A stretch of 64,000 bases of DNA from Holophagales bacterium (GCA_016719485.1 JADJZB010000028.1:1-64000); one strand, 5' to 3'; shown: positions 9,968 through 19,901, counted from the first letter of the stretch. The notes: generated from the sequence alone by a model not told the origin. Numbers and translations are program-made.

Positions 9968-11290
9968 TCAGATCGGCTTGATGTCCTCCGGCGCCTCACC
10001 CTTTGCCGACGTGGGCGTCACCGCCTCGAGCCCGTGGCTCGTCGGCCCTCTCTACGAAGCCGAGCATGGCCAGCGCCCCCAGCGCGTACATGACCGGGTT
10101 CCAGCCCGCCGGGTTCGCGGCGCTCGCGCCAGAGCCGTCCTTCAGAAGGCCGAGGCCCCAGCTCATTCCCGCCCAGCCGACCTGCTGGCAGAACGTCATG
10201 AGCGCGTAGGCCGAGCCGAGGCGGGCCTCGGGGACGAGGTAGGTGACGGCGGGCCAGAGGACGGCGGGGACGAGCGCGAACGCGAGGCCGAGCATCCCCA
10301 TCAGGATCGTCGGGGAGATGGAGGTGCCGACGAGGAGGAAGAACGGCGGGACGAGGAGCGCCGAGCCGGCCGCCATCAGGAGCGCGCGCTTGCCGATCTT
10401 GTCGGCCAGGAGGCCGAAGAGCGGCATGCCGATCATCGAGAGGAGCGGGAGGATCGACTTCAGGTTCCCCGCGGCCTCGGGCGACAGCCCCTTGGCCTCG
10501 ATGAAGTACAAGTTCGCGAACGTCCGGAACGGGAAGATCGTCGCGTAGAAGGCGACGCAGAGCCCGACGACCCACCAGTAGCCGATGTCGAAACGGACGA
10601 GGTCGGACCAGACGAGCTTGTCTGTCGCACCGGGCCGCGACACGGCGTAGGCCTTCGTGGCCGCGCCGCTCGAGCGCCGGCGTAGACGATGGCGAAGACG
10701 AGCCAGAGAAGCCTGAGGCACGCGGCGAGGAGGAGCGGCGGCTGCCAGCTGCCGAAGAGCGACTTCGCGAAGTCGGGCGACTTGTCGGCGGCCCACGAAC
10801 CGAGCCGCGCGATGAGGAGCTGGATCGCGAGGGCGAAGGAGATCTCCTTGCCCTTGAACCACCTGCCCACGACGGTCGTCGCCGCGACGATGAAGAGCTC
10901 CGAGCCGATACCGAGGAGGAAGCGCCCGACCATCATCCCGGCCCACTCGGAACCGGGAAGGAGCGCCGGCAGGACGGCGATCGCGAGGCTCCCCACGGCG
11001 CCGATCGTCCCGAAGAGGACTGCCGAGGCGGCCACGCCGATCCGGTCGATCAGGACGCCCCCCGCGATGAGCGTCAGGAGCGCCGCGACGTTGTAGGCCG
11101 TGTCGAGGAGCCCCACCTGCGCGCCCGTGAAGCCGAACGCCTTCTCGAGGAGCGGCGTCACCGGGTAGAGGGCGTCGAAGACGTAGTAGTTGCCGAACAT
11201 CGCCAGGCTGCACGAGAGCAGCACGAGCCAGCGGTAGAAGGCGGGCGGCAGGGGACGCGGGTCGGCGGCCGGGGCGGCGAGTTCGGACAT
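9968..11290 (-). CDS. Major facilitator superfamily transporter, two frameshifts
   Basis: The ATG at 11290 starts MSELAAPAADPRP, followed by twelve predicted membrane segments in two halves. The first half carries a clear MFS loop (TLIAGGVLIDRIGV) and GRFLLGIGSELFIVAATTVVGRWF. The second half starts around LVRFDIGYWWVVGLCVAFYAT and has the repeat loop GLLADKIGKRALLM. The frame changes near 10680, in the central loop, and near 10030; the reconstructed protein ends EDIKPI at 9968, about 440 residues, the normal family length. The FGLLADKIG and GMMVGRFLLGIG motifs suggest an anion:cation or sugar-phosphate symporter-like MFS, but the substrate is unknown. It diverges from the transhydrogenase gene with only 75 bases between. 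Confidence 0.8.
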
Positions 11291-11365
11291 GGCGCCGGAC
11301 GATACTCCCTCCGCCTCGGCGCAGCGGCGGCCGGCTTCGGACCCCTCCTTGCTACCATCCATGCC

Positions 11366-12862
11366 GTGACTCCTTCACCCACCAGTTCCGATTTCGACGT
11401 CGTCGTCCTGGGCGGCGGCCCGGGCGGCGAAGCGCGCCGCCATCCAGGCCGCCAAGGCGCACAAGCGCGTCGCGCTCGTCGAGCAGGCCGCCGTCGTCGG
11501 CGGAGCCCGCGTGAACTGGGGAACGATCCCTCGAAGACGCTCCGCGAGAGCGCCCTCTTCTTCCTCGGCATGACGCGCCACCGGCTCCACGGCTTCCAGA
11601 CCGAGGTGACGGACGACGTCACGGTGGCCGACTTCATGTACCGCGAGCGGCTCGTCGTCCAGCGCGAGCTGGACATGATCAACGCATCGCTCGGGCGCTA
11701 CCGGATCCAGGTCTTCCGGCGCCACGGCCGCTTCCTCGACCCGAAGACCGTCGCCGTCGAGGGAAGGACGGTCGGCGCAAGGGGACGCTCCGAGGCGAGG
11801 TCGTCGTGATCGCCACCGGGTCGAGCCCGAACCGCCCCGCCGACGTCCCGTTCGACGCCGAGAGCGTCTTCGACAGCAACACGATCCTGAAGCTCCCGCG
11901 GATGCCGAAGACGATGACCGTCCTCGGGGCCGGGGTCATCGGCATCGAGTACGCCTCCATCTTCGCGGCGCTCGGCGTCTACGTGACGCTCGTCGACACG
12001 CGGGACCGGCTCCTCCCCTACCTCGACCGGGAGATCGTCTCGATCCTCGAGCGCGAGCTGGGCGAGCTGCACGTCGAGATCCTCCACGACGACCGCTACG
12101 TCCGCGTCGAGCCGGTCCCGGGCGCGTCTCCCCGGGTGACGATCGAGACGAGGCAGGGGCGCCGGATCACCTCCGACGTCCTCCTCTACTGCGTCGGACG
12201 CGACGGCAACACGAAGGACCTCGGCCTCGAGACGATCGGCCTCGCCCCCGACAAGTACGGCCTCCTGACGGTCAACGAGGAGCTCCAGACCACCCACCCG
12301 CACATCTACGCCGTCGGCGACGTCATCGGCTACCCGGCCCTCGCCTCGACCTCGATGGAGCAGGGGCGGCGCGCGATGCGCCATGCGTTCGGCCTGGCCC
12401 GCGCTTCGGCCAGCACCGAGAACATCCCCTTTGCCATCTACTCGATCCCCGAGGTGAGCTACGTCGGCGAGACCGAGGAGAAGCTGAAGGAAAAGGGATC
12501 GACTACGTCGTCGGCCGGGGCCACTACGGATGAACCCCCGCGGCCAGATCATCGGCGACACCCAGGGGCTCCTGAAGCTCGTCTTCGACGCGGCGACCGC
12601 CCGCCTCATCGGCGTCCACATCGTCGGCCACTCGGCGAGCGAGCTCGTCCACATCGGGCAGGCCTACCTGAAGATGCAGGCGACGGCCCACGAGATCGCC
12701 GAGTCGCTCTACAACTACCCGACGCTCTCGGACATGTACCGCCACGCCGCCCTCACGGCCGTCTCCGAGCTGGCGAAGGGCACGCGAGCGACGCCGGCTG
12801 ATCTCGACTATCCTGCCGGGCGGCTCTCGGGGGAGGGCACCTCCCCGCTTCTCTTTCGTTAG
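11366..12862 (+). CDS. sthA: Soluble pyridine nucleotide transhydrogenase (SthA-like flavoprotein), frameshifted
   Basis: The GTG at 11366 opens an FAD-binding motif (DFDVVVLGGGPGG). NWGTIPSKTLRES follows in a neighbouring frame, then RERLVVQRELDMI, the NAD-binding TVLGAGVIGIEYASIF, the second FAD motif IYAVGDVIGYPALAS, and the dimerisation domain GVHIVGHSASELVHIGQ. The redox-disulfide position reads GGARVNWGTIPSK with no cysteine, matching the SthA/UdhA branch rather than dihydrolipoamide dehydrogenase. The terminal YNYPTLSDMYRHAAL also fits that branch. The enzyme moves hydride between NADPH and NAD+. Frame changes near 11430, 11530, 11780 and 12500 are required. The stop overlaps the ribosome site of the next gene. 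Confidence 0.8.
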
Positions 12863-12871
12863 GAGGACGGC

Positions 12872-14195
12872 ATGGCGGCCATCGAGCAGTTTCTGGCCAG
12901 GGGCAGCGACTTCATCTGGGGTTGGCCCCTCATCATCCTGCTCTTCGGGACCCACCTCTTCCTGACGATCCGCCTCGGCTTCCCCCAGCGGCACCTCTGG
13001 ACCGCCATCAGGATCTCCTTCAGCCGGGAGAAGGAGGGCGCCGGTGACGTCAGCCAGTTCGGGGCGCTGACGACCGCTCTGGCCGCGACGATCGGGACCG
13101 GGAACATCGTCGGCGTCGCGACGGCCGTCGCCGCCGGCGGCCCCGGCGCCGTCCTCTGGATGTGGCTGACCGGCGTGTTCGGCATCGCGACGGAGTACTC
13201 CGAGGCGCTCCTCTCCGTCCGCTTCCGGGTCAAAGACGCGAATGGCGCGATGTGCGGCGGCCCGATGTACGTCCTCGAGCGGGGGATGAACGCGAAGTGG
13301 CTCGGCGTGATCTTCGCCGCACTCACCTCCGTCGCCGCCTTCGGCATCGGCTGCACGGTTCAGGCGAACTCCATCGCCTCCCTCGCGCAGGAGACGTTCG
13401 GCATCTCGCCGTGGGTCAGCGGCGCTCTCATGGCGATCCTGACGGCGATCGTCATCCTCGGCGGCATCCAGTCGATCGCCCGCGTCTGCGAGCTCCTCAT
13501 CCCGTTCATGGCGGGTTTCTACGTCCTCGGCTGCGCATATCTCCTCGTGCTGCACTGGGAGACGCTCCCCGCGGCGTTCCGCCTCATCTTCTCGAGCGCG
13601 TTCAGCGGGCAGGCCGCCATCGGCGGGTTTCTCGGAGCCGGCATGAAGGAGGCGATCCGCTTCGGTGTCGCGCGCGGCCTCTTCTCGAACGAGTCGGGGC
13701 TCGGCAGCGCGCCGATCGTCGCGGCCGCGGCGATGACGAAAAACCCCGTGCGCCAGGCTCTCGTCTCCTCGACCGGCACTTTCTGGGACACCGTCGTCGT
13801 CTGCGCGATGACCGGCCTCGTCGTCGTCAACTCGGGCGACTGGCACGCCGGGCTCAAGGGGGCGGCGCTGACGAAGACGGCCTTCAGCCACATCCCGCAC
13901 GTCGGCCCGATCGTCCTGACCATCGGCCTCCTGACGTTCGTCTTCTCGACGATCCTCGGCTGGTCGTACTACGGCGAGAAGGCCGCCGAGTACCTCTTCG
14001 GTCCGCGGATCGTCCGACCCTACCGCGTCCTCTGGGTCGCCGCCCCCGGCCGTCTGGTCGTTCGCCGACATCGCCAACGGACTGATGGCAATCCCGAACC
14101 TCGTTTCGCTCCTCGTCCTGAACGGCCTGATCGCCTCGGAGACGAGGAAGTACCTGACTCCCGGGAACCTCAACAACACCGCGCCCGAGGAGTGA
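12872..14195 (+). CDS. Sodium:alanine symporter family (AGCS) amino-acid carrier, one frameshift
   Basis: The ATG at 12872 follows TTAGGAGG, which overlaps the previous stop codon. The protein reads cleanly for about 390 residues with some ten membrane segments and the AGCS hallmarks: GALTTALAATIGTGNIVGVA, GGPGAVLWMW, GGPMYVLERGM, RFGVARGLFSNESGLGSA and ILGWSYYGEKAAEYL. A single base is lost near 14045, after which SFADIANGLMAIPNLVSLL resumes and ends NTAPEE at 14195. These inner-membrane proteins import alanine or glycine with Na+ (or H+). Placement behind the transhydrogenase gene may be an operon, but no functional link is obvious. Confidence 0.88.
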
Positions 14196-14231
14196 GCCGA
14201 GTGGCCCGGACGGGGTCGCCGACCGCCGCCG

Positions 14232-15544
14232 TCAGTGAACGGGAGCTTCTCGTGCCGGAAGGGCCTCCCCTGCGGCCCGTAGGACGCCGACACCTGGCCG
14301 TGCCCCCTGAGGAGCCACCTGTACGTGACGAGCCCCTCGAGGCCGACCGGACCCCGCGCGTGGAGCTTGCCGGTCGCGATCCCGACCTCGGCGCCGAGGC
14401 CGTAGCGGGTGCCGTCGGCAAAGCGGGTCGACGCGTTGTGGTAGACGCCCGCGGCGTCCACCTCGGCGAGGAACCGCTCCGCCGCGAGACGGTCGCCGGT
14501 GACGATGGCCTCGGTGTGCGACGAGCCGTAGCGGTTCACCCAGGCGATCGCCTCGTCGAGGCTCTCGACGACCTTCACCGAGACGACCGGCGCGCCGTAC
14601 TCCGTCCGCCAGTCCTCCTCCGTCGCCGGGGTGACCGGTAGCCCGTGCGCCGCGGCGCAGGTCTCCTCGCAGCCGCGCACCTCGACCCCCTTCTCGAGGA
14701 GAGTTCCGAGGAGCGGCAGCATCACGTCGGCCACGGTCGCGCGGTGGACGAGGACGGTCTCCACGGCGTTGCAGGCCGCCGGGTAGGTCAGCTTGGCGTC
14801 GAGGACGATGGCGAGCGCCATCTCCAGGTCCGCCGCCGCGTCGACGTAGACGTGGCACACCCCGTCGGCGTGGCCGAGGACGGGGATCCGCGTCCGCGCC
14901 TGGATCGACCGGACCAGCGCGTTCGAGCCGCGCGGGATGACGAGGTCGACGAGGTCGTCCAGAGCGAGGAGGGCGTCGACCGACTCGCGGTCGGGAATGG
15001 ACTGGACGGCGTCCTCGGGTATCCCGGCCCTGGTGAGGCCCGCCCGGATCGCGTCGACGAGCGCCGCCGTGCTCCGCGCCGCCTCGCGGCCTCCCTTAAG
15101 GATCACGGCGTTCCCCGACTTGATGGCCAGCGCCGAGATCTGCGTCACGGCATCGGGACGCGCCTCGAAAACGACTGCCAGGACCCCGAGCGGGCAGGAG
15201 ACCTTCTCCAGGACGAGGCCGTCGTCGAGGAGCGTCCGCGAGAGGACGCGGCCTGCCGGGTCCTCGAGCCGCGCCACCGCACGGACGCCGTCGGCCATCC
15301 CGGCGAGCTTCGCTGCGTCGAGCCGGAGCCGCGACAGGAGCGCTTCCGTCATCTCGCCGCAGGCTGCTAGCGCTTCGGCCTCGGCGACGTCGGCTGCATT
15401 CGCCTCCAGGATCGCGACGGCGTCGGCTTCGAGGCGTGCGGCGATCTCGTCGAGCGCGGCGTTCTTCGAACGCGGCGCGAGCGTGGCGAGCCTGCGGGAA
15501 GCGGCCTTCGCGCTCTCCGCGGCTTTGCGGACGTCCGTGCTCAT
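14232..15544 (-). CDS. proA: Gamma-glutamyl phosphate reductase (proline biosynthesis)
   Basis: It reduces glutamyl-5-phosphate to glutamate semialdehyde with NADPH, the second step of proline synthesis. The sequence matches ProA throughout: VFEARPDAVTQISALAIKSG, NAVILKGGREA, IPRGSNALVRSIQ, the active-site region TYPAACNAVETVLVH with the catalytic cysteine, and GVYHNASTRFADG. The ATG at 15544 overlaps the TGA of proB (ATGA), so the two are translated together. In the main frame there is no stop at the expected place and the frame stays open far into the convergent symporter gene; one extra base after EKLP would give EKLPVH and a stop at 14232. I take that as the true end, giving about 437 residues. 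Confidence 0.9.
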
Positions 15545-16736
15545 TGCGCCTCCTCCTCCCCTGCCGCCTCTCTCACGACGACGTTGTTGCGCGTCACGAG
15601 GGCGTCGTAGCCCCTGGGGACTCCCTCCCGCGCCTCGCCCGAGCGCCGGCCGACGAGCCTGGAAGCGTCGTCGCGGCCGTAGTTCACCTGTCCGCGAGCG
15701 AACTCCGCCCCGTCGCTCCCGAGGATCCTCACGACGTCCCCTTCTCGAATTCCCCTTCCAGCGCTGTGACGCCGGCGGGGAGGAGCGACGCCTTGCCGGT
15801 GACCAGCGCCGCGCGGGCGCCGTCGTTGACGTGGATCGCTCCGGCCGGGAGGGCCGCCCAGGCGATCCAGCGCCTCTTGCCGGTCAGGGTGCTCTTCGGA
15901 AGGAAGAGCGTCCCGGCATCCCCTCCGGCGAGGATCTCCTCGAGCACGCCGGGCCTGCGGCCGCTCGCGACGACCGCGAGGGCGCCGGAGGCGGTGGCGA
16001 TGGCAGCCGCTTCGAGCTTGGTGGCCATCCCGCCCCGTCCCCGGGCGCCGGCCCCTTCGGCGAGCGCGCGGACCCGGGGGCTCACCTCCGCGACGACGGG
16101 GATGCGCCGCGCCAGGCGATTCCGGGCGGGGTTGGCGGTGTGGAGGCCGTCGACGTCGGAGAGGATGACGAGGAGGTCCGCCCCGACCTTGCTCGCCACG
16201 AGGGCCGAGAGCTTGTCGTTGTCGCCGAAGACGTGCCCGGCCGGCGCCTCCAGCTCCGCCGTCCCCACGGTGTCGTTCTCGTTCAGGACCGGGACGACGC
16301 CCAGGGAGATGAGCTCCTCGAGAGTCGCCCTCAGGGCGAGATAGCGGCCGCGGCTCGAGAAGTCGTCCTCGGTCAGGAGGACCTGCGCCGCGGTGACGCC
16401 GACCTTCTCGAACGCGTCGGACCAGATCGACATGAGCCGCCCCTGCCCGATCGCCGCGCAGGCCTGCTTGAGAGCGAGCGTCTTCGGCTTTCCCGAAAGC
16501 CCCAGCCGCTGGGCCCCGAGGCCGACCGCGCCGGAGGAGACGACGACCATCTCCCGGCCCTTCCGGCGCTCTCCGGCAACAGCCTCGATCAGGCCGTAGA
16601 GGCGCCCGAGGGCGAGGGCGCCGTCGTCGCCCATCACGACGTTCGTCCCCACCTTCACGACGACCCTTCGGGCGGCCGAGACGCGGGCGCGGGCCGCGGC
16701 GAGCCGGGCCGCGGGAAACTCGATCTCAGGATTCAT
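15541..16736 (-). CDS. proB: Glutamate 5-kinase, kinase and PUA domains split by one frameshift
   Basis: It phosphorylates glutamate, the first and feedback-regulated step of proline synthesis. The amino-acid kinase domain (residues 1-260) shows VVVKVGTNVV, VVSSGAVGLG, VLNENDTV, VILSDVDGLHTANP and GRGGMATKLEAA. It continues into a C-terminal PUA domain (VRILGSDGAEFARGQVNYG and YDALVTRNNVVV). A one-base deletion in a G run near 15738 (EFEKG, normally followed by DVV) splits the two domains, so automatic tools will call a short kinase and a 63-residue orphan; both belong to one gene of about 399 residues. The ATG is at 16736. It diverges from the SerA-like gene over 121 bases. Confidence 0.9.
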
Positions 16737-16820
16737 GGTCGAATCCTAGCTCCCCTTCACCCGACCGGACGGAGCAGACGCGGGAAGGCTCCTGCCCTTC
16801 CTTCCGGCCTAGAATGCCTC

Positions 16821-16838
16821 CGGGCGCCGCGGCGCCCG
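16821..16838. promoter_or_regulatory. Perfect 18-bp GC palindrome in the proB/serA-like divergent region
   Basis: CGGGCGCCG followed by its exact complement CGGCGCCCG lies 20 bases before the ATG at 16858 and just ahead of the AGGAGGAAG ribosome site. In RNA it would form a 9-bp hairpin with almost no loop; in DNA it could be a dimeric operator. No T run follows, so it is not a classic terminator. Confidence 0.35.
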
Positions 16839-16857
16839 AACTCACCAGGAGGAAGAG

Positions 16858-17733
16858 ATGAAGATCCTGATCGCCGACGCCTTCGATGACTCCCTCCCCG
16901 GCCGCCTTTCGCCGTTCGGAGAGGTCACGCAGGAGGCGGCGAAGATCGCCGAAGCGGAGGTCCTTCTCGTCCGGTCGAAGACGAAGGTCACGAAGGAGTA
17001 CCTCGATGCCGCTCCGAACCTGCAGCTCATCATCCGGGGCGGCGTGGGCCTCGACAACATCGACGTCGAGGCCGCCCGCTCGAAGGGCATCGAGGTCCGG
17101 AACACCCCGCGCGCCTCGTCCATCGCCGTCGCCGAGCTGACGATGGCCCTGATGATGACCGTCCCCAACCGGATCATCGAGGGGCACAACGGCATCAAGG
17201 AAGGGAAGTTCCTGAAGAAGGAGCTGAAGCGGACCGAGCTCTACGGCAAGACGCTCGGCCTCCTCGGCGCGGGCCTCATCGGCACCGAGGTCGCCCGCCG
17301 CGCCCTGGCGTTCGGGATGCGCGTCGTCGCGCACGACCACTACATCTCCAACCACGCCCTCGCCGAGATGGTGGAGGACGACCACGAGCTCTTCGCGCTC
17401 TCCGACTACATCTCGATCCACCTGCCGCTCACCCCGGAGACGAAGGGGATGATCGACAAGAACGCGATCGCGAAGATGAAGGACGGCGTCATCCTCGTGA
17501 ACACCGCCCGCGGCAAGGTCGTCGTCGAGGAGGACCTCGCCGAGGCGCTGAAGAGCGGGAAGGTCCGCGCCTACGCGACCGACGTCTTCTACAGCGACCC
17601 GCCCGACCCGTCGTGCCCGCTCCTCACGGCCCCGAACGTCGTCATGACCCCGCACATCGGCGGCTCCTCGAAGGAGAACCTCCTGCGGATCGGGGACAAC
17701 GTCATCGACATCCTGAAGAAGTGGAAGCGCTGA
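16858..17733 (+). CDS. D-isomer-specific 2-hydroxyacid dehydrogenase, SerA-like
   Basis: A 291-residue NAD-dependent dehydrogenase of the D-3-phosphoglycerate dehydrogenase type. It has the substrate loop IIRGGVGLDNID, the NAD motif LGLLGAGLIGTEVARRAL, the catalytic Arg in VNTARGKVVVEEDL, a Glu/Asp region ATDVFYSDPPDPSCPLL and the catalytic His in VMTPHIGGSSKE. It lacks the C-terminal ACT regulatory domain of long SerA enzymes, so it is probably a short, non-allosteric form that oxidises 3-phosphoglycerate toward serine, or reduces glyoxylate or hydroxypyruvate. The ATG follows CAGGAGGAAGAG. It overlaps the start of the membrane peptidase gene by 13 bases. Confidence 0.85.
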   Translation: MKILIADAFDDSLPGRLSPFGEVTQEAAKIAEAEVLLVRSKTKVTKEYLDAAPNLQLIIRGGVGLDNIDVEAARSKGIEVRNTPRASSIAVAELTMALMMTVPNRIIEGHNGIKEGKFLKKELKRTELYGKTLGLLGAGLIGTEVARRALAFGMRVVAHDHYISNHALAEMVEDDHELFALSDYISIHLPLTPETKGMIDKNAIAKMKDGVILVNTARGKVVVEEDLAEALKSGKVRAYATDVFYSDPPDPSCPLLTAPNVVMTPHIGGSSKENLLRIGDNVIDILKKWKR

Positions 17734-18692
17734 CGGCGCGATTCGTTTCACGATTCCTGGTCGGGACGGCGGCCCTCCTCGGGGCCGCCGTCGCCGTTTC
17801 GGCTCCGCCCCGCCTCCTCGTCGAGGCGCCTCCCGCTCTCGCCGCGTACGCGCGGGAGGTGGAGCGGCTCGACCCGAAGGCGTTCGTCCCCGCGATGGAG
17901 CTGACGGGCTTCTGGGACCCGGGCGACGTTCGGGTCCTCGTCGCGCCGGAAGGAAGCCCCCTCGCCCGGCGCGCCCCCTCCTGGGCCGTGGCCTACGCGG
18001 ACCCGTCCGCGGGGATGGTCGTCCTGATCCCGACGCGGACCCCGGTCTGGCCGGACGACGGGCTACCCGACGTCGTGCGGCACGAAGTGGCCCACGTCCT
18101 GACGTTCCGGGCCGCGGGAGGGCGGATGGTGCCCCGCTGGTTCGACGAGGGGCTCGCGATGGCCGCGGGGCGCGAGCGCGTGATCGAGGACGACGTGCGC
18201 GAGGCGCTCGCCATCCTCACCGGGCCGCGCCTCAGGTTCGCGCAGGTCGACGGGCTCTTCCACGGAGGGCGGAGTGACGCGAACAGGGCCTACGCGCTCT
18301 CCTCGGCGTTCTTCGGGGACCTCCTCGCCCGGCACGGGTCGGCCTTCCCGCAGCGGGTCCTTCGCCGGATGGCCGGGGGAGAGCCCTTCGAGGAGGCGTT
18401 CCGGAGCGCCACGGGCGTCGCGTTCCGCGACGAGACGGCGGTCTTCTGGACGTCGCGCCGGAGCCTCGAGCGCTGGCTTCCGATCCTGACGTCGACGGCC
18501 GCCGTGTGGCTCGGGATCGTCTTCCTCGCGGCCTGGGCGGTGCGGGTCGCCCGGGGACGACGCGCCGCGCGCCTCGCGGCCTGGGAGGCCGAGGAGCTCT
18601 CCGCGCTACGGGACGAACCGATCGAGCCCGGACCTCTTCGGGACGGCGACGACGGGGGGGGGGGGGGCGAGGACCCGCCTCTCGTCCACTGA
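17721..18692 (+). CDS. Peptidase-MA-like zinc metalloprotease with C-terminal membrane anchor
   Basis: The GTG start at 17721 overlaps the end of the SerA-like gene. An N-terminal hydrophobic signal (FLVGTAALLGAAVAV) leads to a gluzincin-type active site: RHEVAHVL (HExxH) about residues 113-120, followed by WFDEGLA, whose Glu is the likely third zinc ligand. A transmembrane helix (ILTSTAAVWLGIVFLAAWAV) sits near residue 260 with a charged cytoplasmic tail. This places a soluble protease domain outside the inner membrane. The tail contains a run of 14 G residues (18654-18667) coding GGGGG just before the stop, so its exact C-terminus is uncertain. Substrate unknown. Confidence 0.75.
   Translation: MEALTARFVSRFLVGTAALLGAAVAVSAPPRLLVEAPPALAAYAREVERLDPKAFVPAMELTGFWDPGDVRVLVAPEGSPLARRAPSWAVAYADPSAGMVVLIPTRTPVWPDDGLPDVVRHEVAHVLTFRAAGGRMVPRWFDEGLAMAAGRERVIEDDVREALAILTGPRLRFAQVDGLFHGGRSDANRAYALSSAFFGDLLARHGSAFPQRVLRRMAGGEPFEEAFRSATGVAFRDETAVFWTSRRSLERWLPILTSTAAVWLGIVFLAAWAVRVARGRRAARLAAWEAEELSALRDEPIEPGPLRDGDDGGGGGEDPPLVH
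18654..18667 (+). repeat. Homopolymer of 14 G in the 3' end of the peptidase gene
   Basis: Fourteen consecutive G residues, 25 bases before the stop codon at 18690-18692. Such tracts slip in replication and in sequencing. A length change of one base would replace only the last eight or nine residues and extend the frame. Confidence 0.9.
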
Positions 18693-18709
18693 CGGGTCGC
18701 GGGAGGGCT

Positions 18710-19137
18710 TCATCGCCCGTCGAAGACCAGCCAGGCCCAGTTCGCGACGACCGCGAGAACCAGCGCGGCCCGAAGGGCGAGGCCGTCCGTGGCGCGGGCA
18801 CGCCGCGCCCGGAGAGAGCCAGCGCGAGCGCCACGGCACCGCCGGCCACGAACAGCAGCGCCGCCAGGGAGAAGAGCGGGTTCCAGACGAACGCGGCGGG
18901 CAGGTCGAGCCGGGCGAGGGCGAGGGTCGCCCGTCCGCTTCCGCACCCCGGGCAGGGGACGCCCGTGAGGGCCTTTGCCAGGCAAGGCGGGAGCGCCGAC
19001 GCCGCGCGCGAGACCAGGCCCGGCGCCGCGAGGGCGAGGGCGGCCGCGCACGCCGCGGCCGCCCCCCAGAGGAACCCGAGCTGGACGGCGGCCGGCCGCC
19101 GCGGGTCGCCGGCCGCCGCCTCGCCGGGCTCGGTCAC
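18710..19137 (-). CDS. DUF2752 membrane protein, one frameshift
   Basis: A small membrane protein of about 142 residues. The GTG at 19137, four bases after the Yip1 stop, is the most likely start, though no strong ribosome site is visible. The DUF2752 signature is clear: PCLAKALTGVPCPGCGSG and RATLALARLDLPAAFVWNPL, followed by a helix (LAALLFVAGGAVALALAL). A frame change near 18790 leads into the last helix ALVLAVVANWAWLVFDGR and the stop at 18710. The family is of unknown function, with three membrane segments and a conserved CPxCG pair. It is often found next to Yip1 or CD225/interferon-induced-type membrane proteins, as here. Confidence 0.7.
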
Positions 19138-19141
19138 GCCG

Positions 19142-19876
19142 TCATCGCCCCGCGAACGCCGCCGCGAGACCACCGATGACGACCGCCACGACGACGACGA
19201 TACAGACGCAGCAGACGGCGAACGGGATCAGGACCCCCGCGATCGCCTTCCCCTGCGTCGTCCGGTGCATCCGGACGGCCCCCATCACCATCAGGATCAG
19301 GTTCCAGACGACGGCGACGAGGCCGCCGACGAACGGGATGACGTTCGCCAGGTTCGAGACCGAGGCGTAGGAGACGGCGCGGAACGTTCCCTCGAAGCCG
19401 GAGGTCGAGTCCTTCGTCGCGCCGACGATCAGGAAGCTGACGTGGTAGATCGCCGCGCCGACGAAGAGCCCGATGAGGACGAGGATCGGCGCGAGCCCGA
19501 CCTGGATCAGGAGCGCGCCGGCGTTCGTCGCCATCGCTCCGCCGAGCTTCTCCTTCATCTCCGGAGGGAGGAACGCCGTCCACGCCTGCCCGAAGAGGCC
19601 GCTCCAGACGCTGGAGACGGCGATGCCGATCCACGAGACGAGGATCGCGAAGATGAGCGGCTCCGCGTAGTCGCCCTTCTCCTTCGTCCGCTGCCACGCG
19701 TCCGCGGGGTTCGTGATGAAGAGCTTGATCGTCTCGAGGAACGCGTTGACGAAGCCCAGCTCGGCGCGCCGCTCCCACGGGAGCCCCTCCTGCGGGACGG
19801 CGCCGTACGGCGGCGGGGGCGGAGGCGGCAGGGGCGGCGTCGGCGGTGGAGGAATGCCCGGGATGTCGCTCGACAT
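19142..19876 (-). CDS. Yip1-domain membrane protein with proline-rich N-terminus
   Basis: Intact, 244 residues. The first 25 residues are almost entirely proline and glycine (IPPPPTPPLPPPPPPPYG). The rest is a Yip1-type domain with five hydrophobic segments (FAILVSWIGIAVSSVWSGLF, LAPILVLIGLFVGAAIYHV, YASVSNLANVIPFVGGLVA, WNLILMVMGAVRMH, FAVCCVCIVVVVAVVIGG). Bacterial Yip1 proteins are inner-membrane proteins with no firmly assigned role. It is followed by the DUF2752 gene on the same strand, probably one transcript. Confidence 0.8.
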   Translation of the reverse strand: MSSDIPGIPPPPTPPLPPPPPPPYGAVPQEGLPWERRAELGFVNAFLETIKLFITNPADAWQRTKEKGDYAEPLIFAILVSWIGIAVSSVWSGLFGQAWTAFLPPEMKEKLGGAMATNAGALLIQVGLAPILVLIGLFVGAAIYHVSFLIVGATKDSTSGFEGTFRAVSYASVSNLANVIPFVGGLVAVVWNLILMVMGAVRMHRTTQGKAIAGVLIPFAVCCVCIVVVVAVVIGGLAAAFAGR

Positions 19877-19901
19877 GTCGTGCTCCTTCGAAGGACGTCA
19901 A

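Noticed and set aside
12524..14231. A very long open frame running on from proA through the convergent symporter gene (over 1000 residues)
   Set aside because: It is an anti-sense shadow created by high GC and one lost base near the proA end; the symporter on the other strand has clear family motifs.
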